In this document: positions 1 to 7,601 of the stretch, piece after piece | Layout of the letters: every line of letters starts with the position of its first letter | How positions within the stretch are numbered: position 1 is the first letter of the stretch | Assembly (NCBI GenBank): GCA_002309305.1 | Contig: DBWR01000004.1 | Span: 1-14,325 of the forward strand | Source of the DNA: Treponema sp. UBA1233 | Lineage (GTDB): Bacteria > Spirochaetota > Spirochaetia > Treponematales > Treponemataceae | Length of the DNA: 14,325 nt | Direction: 5' to 3' | The notes under the pieces: model-generated | What the model was told of the DNA's origin: nothing | The model's input: only the letters and a program-made list of their open reading frames with translations | Database searches by the model: none | Made by a program: the position numbers and the translations under genes

Positions 1-1595
1 AGGAACTGCTGGAATGCATCGTGAATTCGCCTCAAATCCTGGAAGGTAAGGCCACAGTTGTCCATTTGCTTTGCGGCAATCTTCGCATTAATCAGGTCCG
101 AAATCTTGTTGTCCAAAGCTGAATATGAAGGGTTTTTTCCAAGAGACTTGCAGGCCGCCTCCACGGTATCCGCAAGCATTACCACGGCGCTTTCCCTTGT
201 TGAAGGTGGGTTTTCCGTGTATGAATAGTCGGCAGGGTCCACGTTGGGATCCTTTTCCTTTGCCTTTGCATAGAACCACTCGATTACCTGGTTTCCGTGG
301 TGTTCGCTGATTATCCTGATGACGGGTTCGGGAAGGTTAAGTTCCTTTGCCTTTTCCACTCCACGGCGCACATGGCTTTTTATGATGCTTACAGAAAGGG
401 ACGGGTTTATGTCGTTGTGGATGTTTTCTCCGTCCAGCTGGTTTTCCGTAAAGTATTCCGGGTTGTCGATTTTTCCTATGTCGTGATAATAGGAAGATAC
501 GCGTGCAAGAAGCGCATTGGCACCGATTTTTTCACATGCAGACTCTGCAAGGGCCGCCACCATAATCGAATGGTTGTAAGTTCCCGTGGCAACCTCAAGC
601 ATTTTCTTTAGGATCGGGGTATTCTGGTCGCTCAAATCCATCAGGCGGAATACGGATGCGGTGTTCAGGGCAAGCTCAATCGGAGTAAGGAAGCCCAGGG
701 CAAGGATGGCGGAGATGAATCCGTTGAACGCCACCCCAAGGAAAGCGATGTGGGAGCCTTCCATTGAAAGGTGGAAAATCAGCTTGAACATCAGGAGGAA
801 GAACATGTTGGCAAAAGCCTGACCCAAGGATACCCATACCATCTGGGTACGGCGTTTCACCTGATATACAAGGCGCACGGAAACAAGCGAAGTTCCAAGC
901 AGATACAGGAACGGCATGACCATGTAACCGCTGGCGTTAAACACCCCGAAAGCAGCAATAATTGAAAAATTGATGGCAGTCCTGTGGCCGAATATGATTG
1001 CGATTAAAAACACGCAGAACGACGACGGAAGGAAAACGGCAAGGGAGAATTGGGAGCTTACGTCCAATATGCTCACGCTCACGCTGACTATCGTGTAAAT
1101 CAGGAGGAAGCACACGCAGTCCATCCCCAGTTCCTTTGCGCTAATGACATAGCCCAGGGATGCCTTTGCAAACAGGAATACAGCCAGTGCCGTCAAAAGA
1201 AGAAGATAGATGACTGAATAAACGAATGAAGAATAGTCGATGTAAGCCGGAGAATTTGCCATTTTCTGCAGCTTTTCGTACTGTTCTTTTGTAACCGGGA
1301 ATCCCTTGCGTATAATCTGCTCGTCCTTTTCCACGGAGACAGGGTTTTCTGCTGTGGCGGCAAGGGCCCTTTCGGCAACTATGGTTTCGTCGGCAATCTG
1401 ACCGATTTCGTATTCGGAAATTGACTTTGAGGCAATTGTAGTGCTTGAGGCTATGCGTATGAATGAAACAAAGCAGCTCAAGGCAAAGGTTATGCCGAAA
1501 ATCAGCACGACCAGCTTGTTTTTCCTAAGGTATATGCCCATTCCCTTAAAGCCTTTCTGTATCTTTTTTTCGCTATTCGTCTTTGAGTTCTTCAT
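1..1595 (-). CDS. pgpH: 7TMR-HD family membrane phosphodiesterase, PgpH-like (3' end beyond window)
   Basis: The minus frame stays open from 1595 to the left edge (531 residues seen), so the C-terminus is missing. It starts with a charged tail and one membrane segment (about residues 27-44). A short outer loop of about 75 residues follows, then six to seven hydrophobic segments (about 120-310) and an HD phosphohydrolase domain. The HD signature YYHDIGK gives H371 and D372; it is followed by an ENQ motif, a second HH pair in SEHHGNQ, and an MLADTVEAA helix. Known family members such as Listeria PgpH hydrolyse c-di-AMP at the inner face of the membrane; that activity here is inferred. The outer loop is much shorter than in classical 7TMR-HDED proteins but keeps an RKGFPVTKEQ-type piece. 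The first ATG (1595) lies inside the end of phoH, a 23-base overlap. A second ATG at 1541 has AAAGG 10 bases upstream and is a possible alternative start. The phoH-pgpH order is conserved in many bacteria, usually followed by ybeY. Confidence 0.88.
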   Translation of the reverse strand, partial: MKNSKTNSEKKIQKGFKGMGIYLRKNKLVVLIFGITFALSCFVSFIRIASSTTIASKSISEYEIGQIADETIVAERALAATAENPVSVEKDEQIIRKGFPVTKEQYEKLQKMANSPAYIDYSSFVYSVIYLLLLTALAVFLFAKASLGYVISAKELGMDCVCFLLIYTIVSVSVSILDVSSQFSLAVFLPSSFCVFLIAIIFGHRTAINFSIIAAFGVFNASGYMVMPFLYLLGTSLVSVRLVYQVKRRTQMVWVSLGQAFANMFFLLMFKLIFHLSMEGSHIAFLGVAFNGFISAILALGFLTPIELALNTASVFRLMDLSDQNTPILKKMLEVATGTYNHSIMVAALAESACEKIGANALLARVSSYYHDIGKIDNPEYFTENQLDGENIHNDINPSLSVSIIKSHVRRGVEKAKELNLPEPVIRIISEHHGNQVIEWFYAKAKEKDPNVDPADYSYTENPPSTRESAVVMLADTVEAACKSLGKNPSYSALDNKISDLINAKIAAKQMDNCGLTFQDLRRIHDAFQQF

Positions 1596-2553
1596 CTTCG
1601 TAAGCCTGTATGATCTTCCTGACAAGCGGATTACGCACCACGTCTTCGGCATTCATCTTCTTGAATCCAATCTCCGGAACGCCCTTAAGGATTTCCATTG
1701 CATTCAAAAGCCCGGACGGAGTCTTCCGCGGAAGATCTATTTGTGTTACGTCTCCGGTTATGAAAACCTTTGACCCCTGCCCCATTCGCGTAAGGAACAT
1801 CTTCATCTGCTCGCGTGTAGTGTTTTGGGCTTCATCCAGAATCACCACAGAATCATTCAGAGTCCTTCCACGCATATATGCCAGAGGAGCGATTTCCACC
1901 AGACCGGATTCCGTCATCTTGCGGACCGTATCATGCGGCAGAACGGTGTTCATGGCATCGTAAAGGGGACGTATGTATGGATTGATTTTTTCTTCAAGCG
2001 CACCCGGAAGGTATCCAAGGCTTTCTCCAGCCTCCACCACCGGACGTGTCAGTATTATGCTGTTCTTCTGATGGCTCAGCACCAGCCTCAAGGCCTCCGC
2101 CACCACTAGGAAAGTCTTTCCAGAACCTGCAGGACCTGTGGCAAAAACCATGTCGTGACTCCTCAAAAGCCTGACCAGTTCCGCCTGCCCCCTTGTCCTT
2201 GGATAAACGCGTCTTGTCCCCCCCGGAATCGTAATGCTGCACCGTTCAAAAAGTGCCCTATCGTCCTGTGACTGTGTCTTTGCGGTAAAGTCCGGGGAAT
2301 GCAAGATGGATTGAACCAAATCCTCATCGGTAATTTCCGTACTTCCGTCCGCAATTTCATCCAGCATCCTGTTTATGATAAAGCTGAACCTCTGCTCGGT
2401 TTCCGTTTCGGCCGTATCCACAGAAAGCTCGTTTCCGCATGCAAATACCGGCACCCCCAAAAAGGATTCAATGAGTTTTAAGTTACTGTCGTTGGTTCCG
2501 CACACACGCTGCAGCACGTCAGTATCCGGAACAATAATCGTATACGCTGACAC
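1573..2553 (-). CDS. phoH: PhoH-like ATPase
   Basis: The protein has 326 residues, the usual size for the PhoH/YbeZ family. Residues 1-125 are the variable N-terminal part. The P-loop is GPAGSGKT at 140-147 and Walker B is VILDEAQN, with D240 and E241. The family signatures SIILTRPVVEAGESLGYLPG, YMRGRTLNDS and FITGDVTQIDLP are all present. PhoH-like proteins are cytoplasmic NTPases linked to RNA metabolism, often encoded next to ybeY and pgpH homologues; the substrate cannot be read from the sequence. The start is GTG at 2553: an in-frame TAA lies three codons upstream and there is no ATG nearby. No Shine-Dalgarno sequence precedes it. Instead a promoter -10 element ends 8 bases upstream, so the message is probably leaderless or nearly so. 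The 3' end overlaps the 7TMR-HD gene by 23 bases if that gene starts at 1595, which suggests translational coupling. Confidence 0.95.
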   Translation of the reverse strand: MSAYTIIVPDTDVLQRVCGTNDSNLKLIESFLGVPVFACGNELSVDTAETETEQRFSFIINRMLDEIADGSTEITDEDLVQSILHSPDFTAKTQSQDDRALFERCSITIPGGTRRVYPRTRGQAELVRLLRSHDMVFATGPAGSGKTFLVVAEALRLVLSHQKNSIILTRPVVEAGESLGYLPGALEEKINPYIRPLYDAMNTVLPHDTVRKMTESGLVEIAPLAYMRGRTLNDSVVILDEAQNTTREQMKMFLTRMGQGSKVFITGDVTQIDLPRKTPSGLLNAMEILKGVPEIGFKKMNAEDVVRNPLVRKIIQAYEDEELKDE

Positions 2554-2561
2554 TAAAGGTT

Positions 2562-2590
2562 ATTTTAATGTTAGATATGGAAATAGTCAA
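2562..2590 (-). promoter_or_regulatory. Sigma-70-type promoter of phoH
   Basis: On the minus strand TTGACT (2590-2585) and TAAAAT (2567-2562) are separated by 17 bases. The GTG start of phoH follows the -10 element by 8 bases, so transcription should begin within about two bases of the start codon. Confidence 0.65.
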
Positions 2591-2603
2591 TCGGGGGGAG
2601 GTT

Positions 2604-2652
2604 AATTAAGAATGCATAATGCATAATTCATAATTCGTAATTAGGAATTGAG
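2604..2652. repeat. AAT-type heptanucleotide array, copy 1
   Basis: Seven consecutive 7-base units each begin with AAT (for example AATGCAT, AATTCGT), and the last is AATTGAG. The last 42 bases (2611-2652) match the array at 3180-3221 at 38 of 42 positions with no gap. It lies just upstream of the phoH promoter. Confidence 0.75.
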
Positions 2653-2880
2653 ATTGTCATGCTGATTGGCTTTGTGTCATGCTGGATGGTAATTGATGAA
2701 GAGGTTTGTCACGCGGATTCGATTTTGCTAACACAAAATCTTTAAATTTGAGTTATCTTGTGAGGTTGGCTTTGTGTCTTGCGTGTGGGTCATTACGTGG
2801 GTGAAGAAGTGTCATTGCCGTACTCGATGCGGCAATCTCTCTCTGCCTTGTCATGTCAACGGAAGTCCGGGATGACGTTG
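2653..2880. repeat. Mosaic of decayed palindromic intergenic repeats
   Basis: No credible gene was found here. TGTCATGCTG occurs at 2655 and 2675. TTGGCTTTGTGTC occurs at 2666 and again exactly 100 bases later at 2766, and weak similarity after both copies suggests a diverged duplication of about 100 bp. A hairpin with ATTGCCG (2814-2820) and CGGCAAT (2830-2836) around a 9-base loop resembles the dispersed GTCATTGCCG-type palindromes of many bacterial genomes. A second hairpin pairs GATTTTG (2721-2727) with CAAAATC (2734-2740). AGTCCGGGATGAC near 2865 resembles another common palindromic family. Confidence 0.5.
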
Positions 2881-2905
2881 CACTCAAAATTTCCACAAGT
2901 ATTCA

Positions 2906-2940
2906 TTTTTTTCAAATTTTTTGCCAAATTTTTGTCAAAA
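2906..2940. repeat. Short T-tract repeat, three units of 11-12 bases
   Basis: Three consecutive imperfect units have five to seven T, then one to three bases ending in C, then AAA (2906-2916, 2917-2928, 2929-2940). The function is unknown; it could be bendable low-complexity DNA. Confidence 0.35.
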
Positions 2941-2973
2941 ACCATGGGGATCAGCACCATTTATATATTAGGG

Positions 2974-3029
2974 GGAAGTTGAAAACTGAAAGTGGAAAGA
3001 TGAAAGTTGAAAACGGAAAACTGAGAGTT
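2974..3029. repeat. GAAA-type heptanucleotide array
   Basis: Seven consecutive 7-base units from 2981 to 3029 follow GAAAnnn or GAGAnnn (for example GAAAACT, GAAAGTT). A degenerate eighth unit, GGAAGTT, precedes them at 2974-2980. The period is the same as in the AAT arrays but the unit differs. Confidence 0.7.
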
Positions 3030-3086
3030 TATTATCCTTAATTCAGTTAGCAACTTGCCCAAATTAGTATTAAAAGGAGTTGTTTT

Positions 3087-3188
3087 ATGTCTAAAAAGAA
3101 AAAGTCACCCTCATGGGAAGAATTGACATTTGCCAACAATTTTCTCTTCTGCAAGATAATGGAAAGCGAACCTAAATCCAATGCATAA
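3087..3188 (+). pseudogene. N-terminal remnant of a PD-(D/E)XK nuclease/transposase-family (Rpn/TIGR01784-like) gene
   Basis: AGGAG at 3075-3079 sits 7 bases before an ATG. The frame encodes only 33 residues before TAA at 3186. Residues 11-27 (EELTFANNFLFCKIMES) match the conserved N-terminus of the large Rpn-like PD-(D/E)XK family often annotated as 'putative transposase', whose members are usually about 300 residues long. The frame is cut off as it enters the AAT heptad array, and the expected catalytic core is absent. The intact Shine-Dalgarno and start suggest recent decay. It may still be translated into a nonfunctional peptide. The family match is from memory of its motifs, not from a search. 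Confidence 0.7.
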
Positions 3189-3221
3189 TTCGTAATTCAT
3201 AATTCTTAATTATGAATTGAG
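3180..3221. repeat. AAT-type heptanucleotide array, copy 2, at a gene-deletion junction
   Basis: Six 7-base units start with AAT and end in AATTGAG; 38 of 42 positions equal 2611-2652. Inside it 3194-3204 and 3208-3218 form a perfect 11-bp inverted repeat around CTT. The array joins the N-terminal and C-terminal remnants of the nuclease-family gene and supplies the stop codon of the first. Confidence 0.75.
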
Positions 3222-3257
3222 CTGAAGGTCTTTTTCAATGCGTCAGAATATGCTAAT

Positions 3258-3605
3258 ATGAAGAAAGGTGAGTTAAAGGAATTCCTAAGGTATCTGAAGG
3301 AACATTATGCAGGAAGCGAACTGACCAAATCCATCGAGGAGAAGGTAAGTTTCGCAAAGAAAAACATGACGTGGAGGAAGCAGTACATGACGTGGCAGCA
3401 GACGATAGATGACGAGAAAGAAGACGCATACGAGGAAGGCCTTGAAGCTGGACGTGCTCAAGGTGCCTCCCAAAAAGCAATGGAAGACGCCGAAAACTTT
3501 CTGCGTGAAGGAATACCCATGGAAACTGTCTCCCGCTGTATCGGCCTACCTCTGGAACAGGTTAAAGAAATAGCGACAAGAATTGCGATAATGCATGATG
3601 CATGA
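3258..3605 (+). pseudogene. C-terminal remnant of the same PD-(D/E)XK (Rpn/TIGR01784-like) gene
   Basis: The open frame has 115 residues from the ATG, but family-like sequence begins before it: the same frame reads LKVFFNASEYAN from 3222, right after the heptad array. The features typical of the family's C-terminus are KVFFNASEYANM, then ELKEFLRYLKEH, then WRKQYMTWQQTIDDEKEDA, the EGLEAGRAQGASQKA turn, and a final helix-turn-helix-like ETVSRCIGLPLEQVKEI. The nuclease core that should lie upstream is missing, and no Shine-Dalgarno sequence precedes 3258. It therefore looks like the tail of a broken gene rather than an independent one. Use of the internal ATG to make a small protein cannot be excluded. 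Confidence 0.7.
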
Positions 3606-3686
3606 TTATTTTTCTGTAAAATTCGTAACTACGAACATATAACCCGGAGTTTTTACTTTTTTTTTGCGACAGGAGGAAAAAGAAAA

Positions 3687-4958
3687 ATGTGGAAAAGCAA
3701 GAAAATCACTTTCGCTGTTTTCATCGCCTTTACCATGGCGGCATCAGCTTTTGCAAACGGTGGCATACGCTGGTATTGGAATGCGACGGGAACTCCACCT
3801 GCCGAAATAACGCTGAAAAACGACGCTGACATCAGCCTTAAAAAGGAAAACCTAACCCTGCGCTTTGTGGATGACAGCGTAATCGTGGACTGCGACTACA
3901 TCCTCTTTAACAAAAGCGGATCCGACAAGCAGATAGAATTTGCATTCAACATTACGGATGCATCTAACGACTCCCTTATTTATTACTCAATTTATCTTAA
4001 CGGGGAAAAAATTCCATCAAATTTCCACAGGGAAACCAGTTGGGACGAAATAGAGTCAGTATATAAATTCTGGGAACTTTCAAAACTGACACTCGCTTCA
4101 AAAAAGGAAAGCAAAGTCTCAGTCACTTACCGCGTTCAGACATCCAACGACGGAATGCATTACGCAAATAAATTCAATGACAATAGCTTCATCTACAACC
4201 TTTATCCGGCCCTGAGTTTCGGGAACGGAATAATAGAAGACTTCAACATAACTGTTGACATTACCGACATACTAAGCTGGGGAGGGAAAATCAAGAAAAT
4301 CGAGGGAATTGATCTTAGCTTCAATAACTCTGACAGGATACTCTCCAGGCATTTTACAAATTTTGACCTGAACAAGCACAGGCAGCTCAAGATAACATAC
4401 AACATAAAGAACTGGTATTTCAGGAGCCTCTACGAACAGTATGCAAAATATCCAGTAATCAATGCGGACTCTGAGCTAACAGAGGGAAAAACAATTTACG
4501 CAGCCGCAAACATGAGTGATCACAATTGCGACACAGCATGGGTTGAAGGAAAAAGCGATTTCGGTAAAGGGCAGAAAATCAAGATAAACATAAAAGGCTG
4601 GATAACACAGGTCCTGCTTGTAAACGGTTTTAGGAAAACAGAGAAAACCTTCTACGAAAACAACCGCATAAAGAGGATTGCGCTGTATATTGACGGAGTA
4701 CGGCTGGGCGAGATGGAATTCCCAGACAGGAAATACTGCAGGGTTGACATGACCAACATACTCGACGAGGGTGAACTTTTGAACCTTGGCGATTTCTTCG
4801 GGGAAAACAACCTTTCAAAAGTAGTGCAATCGGGAAGGGGCTTCATTTCTGATTCCAACATAGAAATTGAGATTCTGGACGTATACCGGGGAACGAAATA
4901 CAATGACACCTGCGTATCGGATATCTATGTTATAGCAGCCCAGATACCCATACCATAA
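3687..4958 (+). CDS. Secreted protein with DUF4424-like N-terminal part and C-terminal NADase-type glycan-binding (discoidin-like) domain
   Basis: The protein has 423 residues. A signal peptide ends at about residue 23 (AASAFA before NGG), so it is exported to the periplasm or beyond. Residues 40-240 are beta-rich (ITLKNDADISLKKENLTLRF, then VSVTYRV) and resemble DUF4424-type sequences; that match is tentative. Residues 258-418 carry motifs of the discoidin-like NADase-type glycan-binding domain: INADSEL, YAAANMSDHNCDTAWVEG, VLLVNGF, NNRIKRI and VYRGTKYNDTCVSDIYV. In known cases such domains bind ligands, often glycans, and are not catalytic, so this is more likely a surface or periplasmic binding protein than an enzyme. 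AGGAGG at 3671-3676 lies 10 bases before the ATG, an ordinary Shine-Dalgarno start. TATAAC at 3638-3643 could be its -10 element, but no good -35 was found. It is followed by lon, which has its own promoter. Confidence 0.75.
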   Translation: MWKSKKITFAVFIAFTMAASAFANGGIRWYWNATGTPPAEITLKNDADISLKKENLTLRFVDDSVIVDCDYILFNKSGSDKQIEFAFNITDASNDSLIYYSIYLNGEKIPSNFHRETSWDEIESVYKFWELSKLTLASKKESKVSVTYRVQTSNDGMHYANKFNDNSFIYNLYPALSFGNGIIEDFNITVDITDILSWGGKIKKIEGIDLSFNNSDRILSRHFTNFDLNKHRQLKITYNIKNWYFRSLYEQYAKYPVINADSELTEGKTIYAAANMSDHNCDTAWVEGKSDFGKGQKIKINIKGWITQVLLVNGFRKTEKTFYENNRIKRIALYIDGVRLGEMEFPDRKYCRVDMTNILDEGELLNLGDFFGENNLSKVVQSGRGFISDSNIEIEILDVYRGTKYNDTCVSDIYVIAAQIPIP

Positions 4959-4963
4959 TTAAA

Positions 4964-4993
4964 TTGGACTTTTTTTCAATAATTCAGTATATT
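4964..4993 (+). promoter_or_regulatory. Sigma-70-type promoter of lon
   Basis: TTGGAC (4964-4969) and TATATT (4988-4993) are 18 bases apart, and the lon ATG follows the -10 element by 7 bases. Transcription would start at about 5000, giving an essentially leaderless message. No CIRCE-type heat-shock operator was seen. Confidence 0.55.
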
Positions 4994-5000
4994 ATCTGGT

Positions 5001-7568
5001 ATGAGCAAGGATAAAAATTCAAACAAGCAGAAAAGCAACTCAAACAATACATTTTCTCTCCCGGCGGAACAGATCCTGCCTAACAAGCTTTATATCGTGC
5101 CAATCAGCGGACGGCCCATTTTCCCGGGCATTTTTACGCCACTGATGATCAACAACCAGGAAGACACCAAGGTAATCGAAAAGGCATGCGAGGGCGACAA
5201 TTACATCGGTATCGTCATGCTCAAGAACGACGCGGAGAAACCCACACTTGCCGATGTGCATGATGTGGGAACCGTTGCCCGCATAATCAAGAAAATCAAC
5301 CTTCCGGACGGTGGAATAAACGTCTTTGTATCAACACTGGAACGTTTCAAGATCCGCAAGACCCTCAGCGACTCAAATCCAATGGTTGCTGCAGTTGACT
5401 ATCTTGAGGACCAGGAGGACGATACTTTTGAGGTAAAAGCCCTGACCCGCGCCCTCATCAGCGAGATGAAGGAAGTAAGCGAAAACAACCCGATGTTCAG
5501 CGAGGAAATGCGCCTTAATATGGTGAACATCGATCATCCGGGAAAAATCGCCGACTTTATCGCCTCAATATTGAACATAGACAAGGACGAGCAGCAGAAG
5601 GTACTTGAAACCACCAGCGTACGAGACAGAATGCAGCAGGTACTGATTTACATCAAGAAGGAACAGGAAATCCTCCGCGTTCAAAAGAAAATACAAAACG
5701 AACTGAACGACAGGGTGGAAAAAAACCAGAGGGACTATTTCCTGCGCGAAGAACTCAAGGCAATTCAGGAAGAACTGGGAATAGCGTCTGACCCAAAGAG
5801 CAGCGACTACCAGAAATTCAAGGCAAAAATCGACTCATTCAACTTTACGGGAGAGGTAAAGGAGACCGTCTACAGCGAGCTTGAAAAATTCCAGCTTCTG
5901 GACCCGCACGACCCGGAATACAACACCGTAAGGAATTACCTTGACCTCATAATCAACCTGCCGTGGAACGAAAAGCCGGTGGAACAGTTCAACCTTCAGG
6001 AAGCGGAAAAAATCCTGGACGAGGACCACTATGGCCTTGAGGACGTAAAAAAACGCATCATGGAATATCTTGCAGTACGCAAACTCAAGCACGACGGAAA
6101 AGGCTCCGTATTGATTCTTGTGGGACCGCCAGGTGTGGGAAAGACCAGCATCGGACGCTCAATCGCACGCGCAATGAACAAGAAATTCTACCGCTTTAGT
6201 GTTGGTGGAGAACACGACGAGGCAAAGATCAAGGGTTTCAGAAGGACCTATGTGGCCGCCATGCCAGGACAGATTCTTGAGGGACTCAAAATCACAAAAT
6301 CCGCATCCCCAGTCTTCATGATAGACGAAATCGACAAAATGAACGCATCACACCAGGGGGATCCATCCGCAGCACTTCTTGAGGTATTGGACCCGGAACA
6401 GAACGTAAACTTCAGGGACACTTACCTTGACCTGCCGTTTGACGTAAGCAACGTATTCTTCATCCTGACTGCAAACACCCTGGACACCATTCCACGTCCG
6501 CTTTTGGACAGGGCGGAGATAATTGAACTTTCAGGCTACATCGACCAGGAAAAAATCGAGATAGCAAAGAAATACCTTCTTCCAAAGACACTCAAGAAAA
6601 ACGGACTCAAAAAAAATCAGGTAAAGCTTTCCAAGGACGCATACGCACTCATCGCCACGGAATATGCAAGGGAAGCCGGAGTACGCAATTACGAAAAATG
6701 CCTGGACAAAATCTGCCGCAAGCTGGTCCGCGAACAGGTAAATGAATACGAAAAACAGAACCCGCCCGCACCATGTCCGACACTCAGCGACATTAAAAAG
6801 AAGCCATCCTCCCTCCCCGTCCAGAACGAAAAGAAACTCACAAAGGAAGAAGAGAAGGAATTGAACGAAAAGCTCCTCAAGGAAGAGCAGGAAAAATATG
6901 CGGCCGAAGAATCAAAAAAGATAGCCTCTGCCTTTGCAAAAAAATCATTCACCATCGGCATTCCGGAAGTACGGAACTATCTTGGCAAGGCTGTTTTTGA
7001 CGAAAGCCAGATAAAGACCGCATCGGTACCGGGAACTGCAATAGGACTTGCATGGACAAGCATGGGAGGAGACACCCTCCTTCTTGAAAGCATCTCATTC
7101 GAATCCGAAAAGGGCGGACTCCAGCTTACAGGCCAGATGGGAGACGTAATGAAGGAAAGCGCCCAAATCGCAATCAACTGGGCCAAGCAGTACGCAATCA
7201 GCAACAAATACAGGGACAGCCAGTGGTTTGAAAAGAACACGGTCCACCTGCACATACCAGAGGGTGCCACACCAAAGGACGGACCTTCAGCGGGCATCAC
7301 TATGGCAACAACCTTCGTCTCACTGTTCAGCGGAAGGAAAATCAAGCCGAACCTTGCGATGACAGGAGAATTGAGCCTTACAGGTCAGGTGCTTCCAATC
7401 GGAGGCCTCAGGGAAAAAACCGTTGCGGCAAAGAGGAACAAAATCAAGACAATCATAATTCCATCCGCAAACCAGAGGGACCTGGACGAAATCCCCGAGC
7501 ACGTAAAGCAAGGCATAAAATTCATTCCGGTGAGCCGTGTGGAAGAAGTGATGAAGCTTGTATTCTGA
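5001..7568 (+). CDS. lon: ATP-dependent Lon protease (LonA type)
   Basis: Cytoplasmic AAA+ serine protease of 855 residues that degrades misfolded and regulatory proteins. The N-terminal Lon domain covers about 25-225, followed by a coiled region containing the RDYFLREELKAIQEELG motif. The AAA+ module has Walker A GPPGVGKT at 375-382 and Walker B with D442 and E443. The protease domain has the Ser-Lys dyad S763 (KDGPSAG) and K806 (GGLREKT), 43 residues apart as in E. coli Lon. All catalytic residues are present. Between the AAA+ lid and the protease domain is an extra block of about 60 residues (587-647), rich in Pro, then Lys and Glu, which explains most of the excess over the 784-residue E. 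coli enzyme. The ATG has no Shine-Dalgarno sequence; the upstream promoter implies a leaderless start. The gene converges on the minus-strand operon ending at 7666. Confidence 0.98.
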   Translation: MSKDKNSNKQKSNSNNTFSLPAEQILPNKLYIVPISGRPIFPGIFTPLMINNQEDTKVIEKACEGDNYIGIVMLKNDAEKPTLADVHDVGTVARIIKKINLPDGGINVFVSTLERFKIRKTLSDSNPMVAAVDYLEDQEDDTFEVKALTRALISEMKEVSENNPMFSEEMRLNMVNIDHPGKIADFIASILNIDKDEQQKVLETTSVRDRMQQVLIYIKKEQEILRVQKKIQNELNDRVEKNQRDYFLREELKAIQEELGIASDPKSSDYQKFKAKIDSFNFTGEVKETVYSELEKFQLLDPHDPEYNTVRNYLDLIINLPWNEKPVEQFNLQEAEKILDEDHYGLEDVKKRIMEYLAVRKLKHDGKGSVLILVGPPGVGKTSIGRSIARAMNKKFYRFSVGGEHDEAKIKGFRRTYVAAMPGQILEGLKITKSASPVFMIDEIDKMNASHQGDPSAALLEVLDPEQNVNFRDTYLDLPFDVSNVFFILTANTLDTIPRPLLDRAEIIELSGYIDQEKIEIAKKYLLPKTLKKNGLKKNQVKLSKDAYALIATEYAREAGVRNYEKCLDKICRKLVREQVNEYEKQNPPAPCPTLSDIKKKPSSLPVQNEKKLTKEEEKELNEKLLKEEQEKYAAEESKKIASAFAKKSFTIGIPEVRNYLGKAVFDESQIKTASVPGTAIGLAWTSMGGDTLLLESISFESEKGGLQLTGQMGDVMKESAQIAINWAKQYAISNKYRDSQWFEKNTVHLHIPEGATPKDGPSAGITMATTFVSLFSGRKIKPNLAMTGELSLTGQVLPIGGLREKTVAAKRNKIKTIIIPSANQRDLDEIPEHVKQGIKFIPVSRVEEVMKLVF

Positions 7569-7601
7569 ATCGTCGTATTCTTTTATAAATCCAACTTCAT
7601 C

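Noticed and set aside
2779..3041. Two plus-strand open frames of about 60-67 codons in the repeat region
   Set aside because: Their sequence is made of palindromic, T-tract and heptad repeats, with no Shine-Dalgarno and no protein-like composition.
2604..3221. CRISPR array
   Set aside because: Units are 7 bases with no spacers and the 42-bp copies are over 500 bases apart; no cas genes are present.
3087..3605. Active transposable element
   Set aside because: Despite the 'transposase' label often given to this family, there are no terminal inverted repeats or target duplications, and the catalytic core is missing.
5040..7345. Several minus-strand open frames of 70-120 codons inside lon
   Set aside because: They are antisense shadows of a well-supported gene with no family motifs or ribosome sites of their own.
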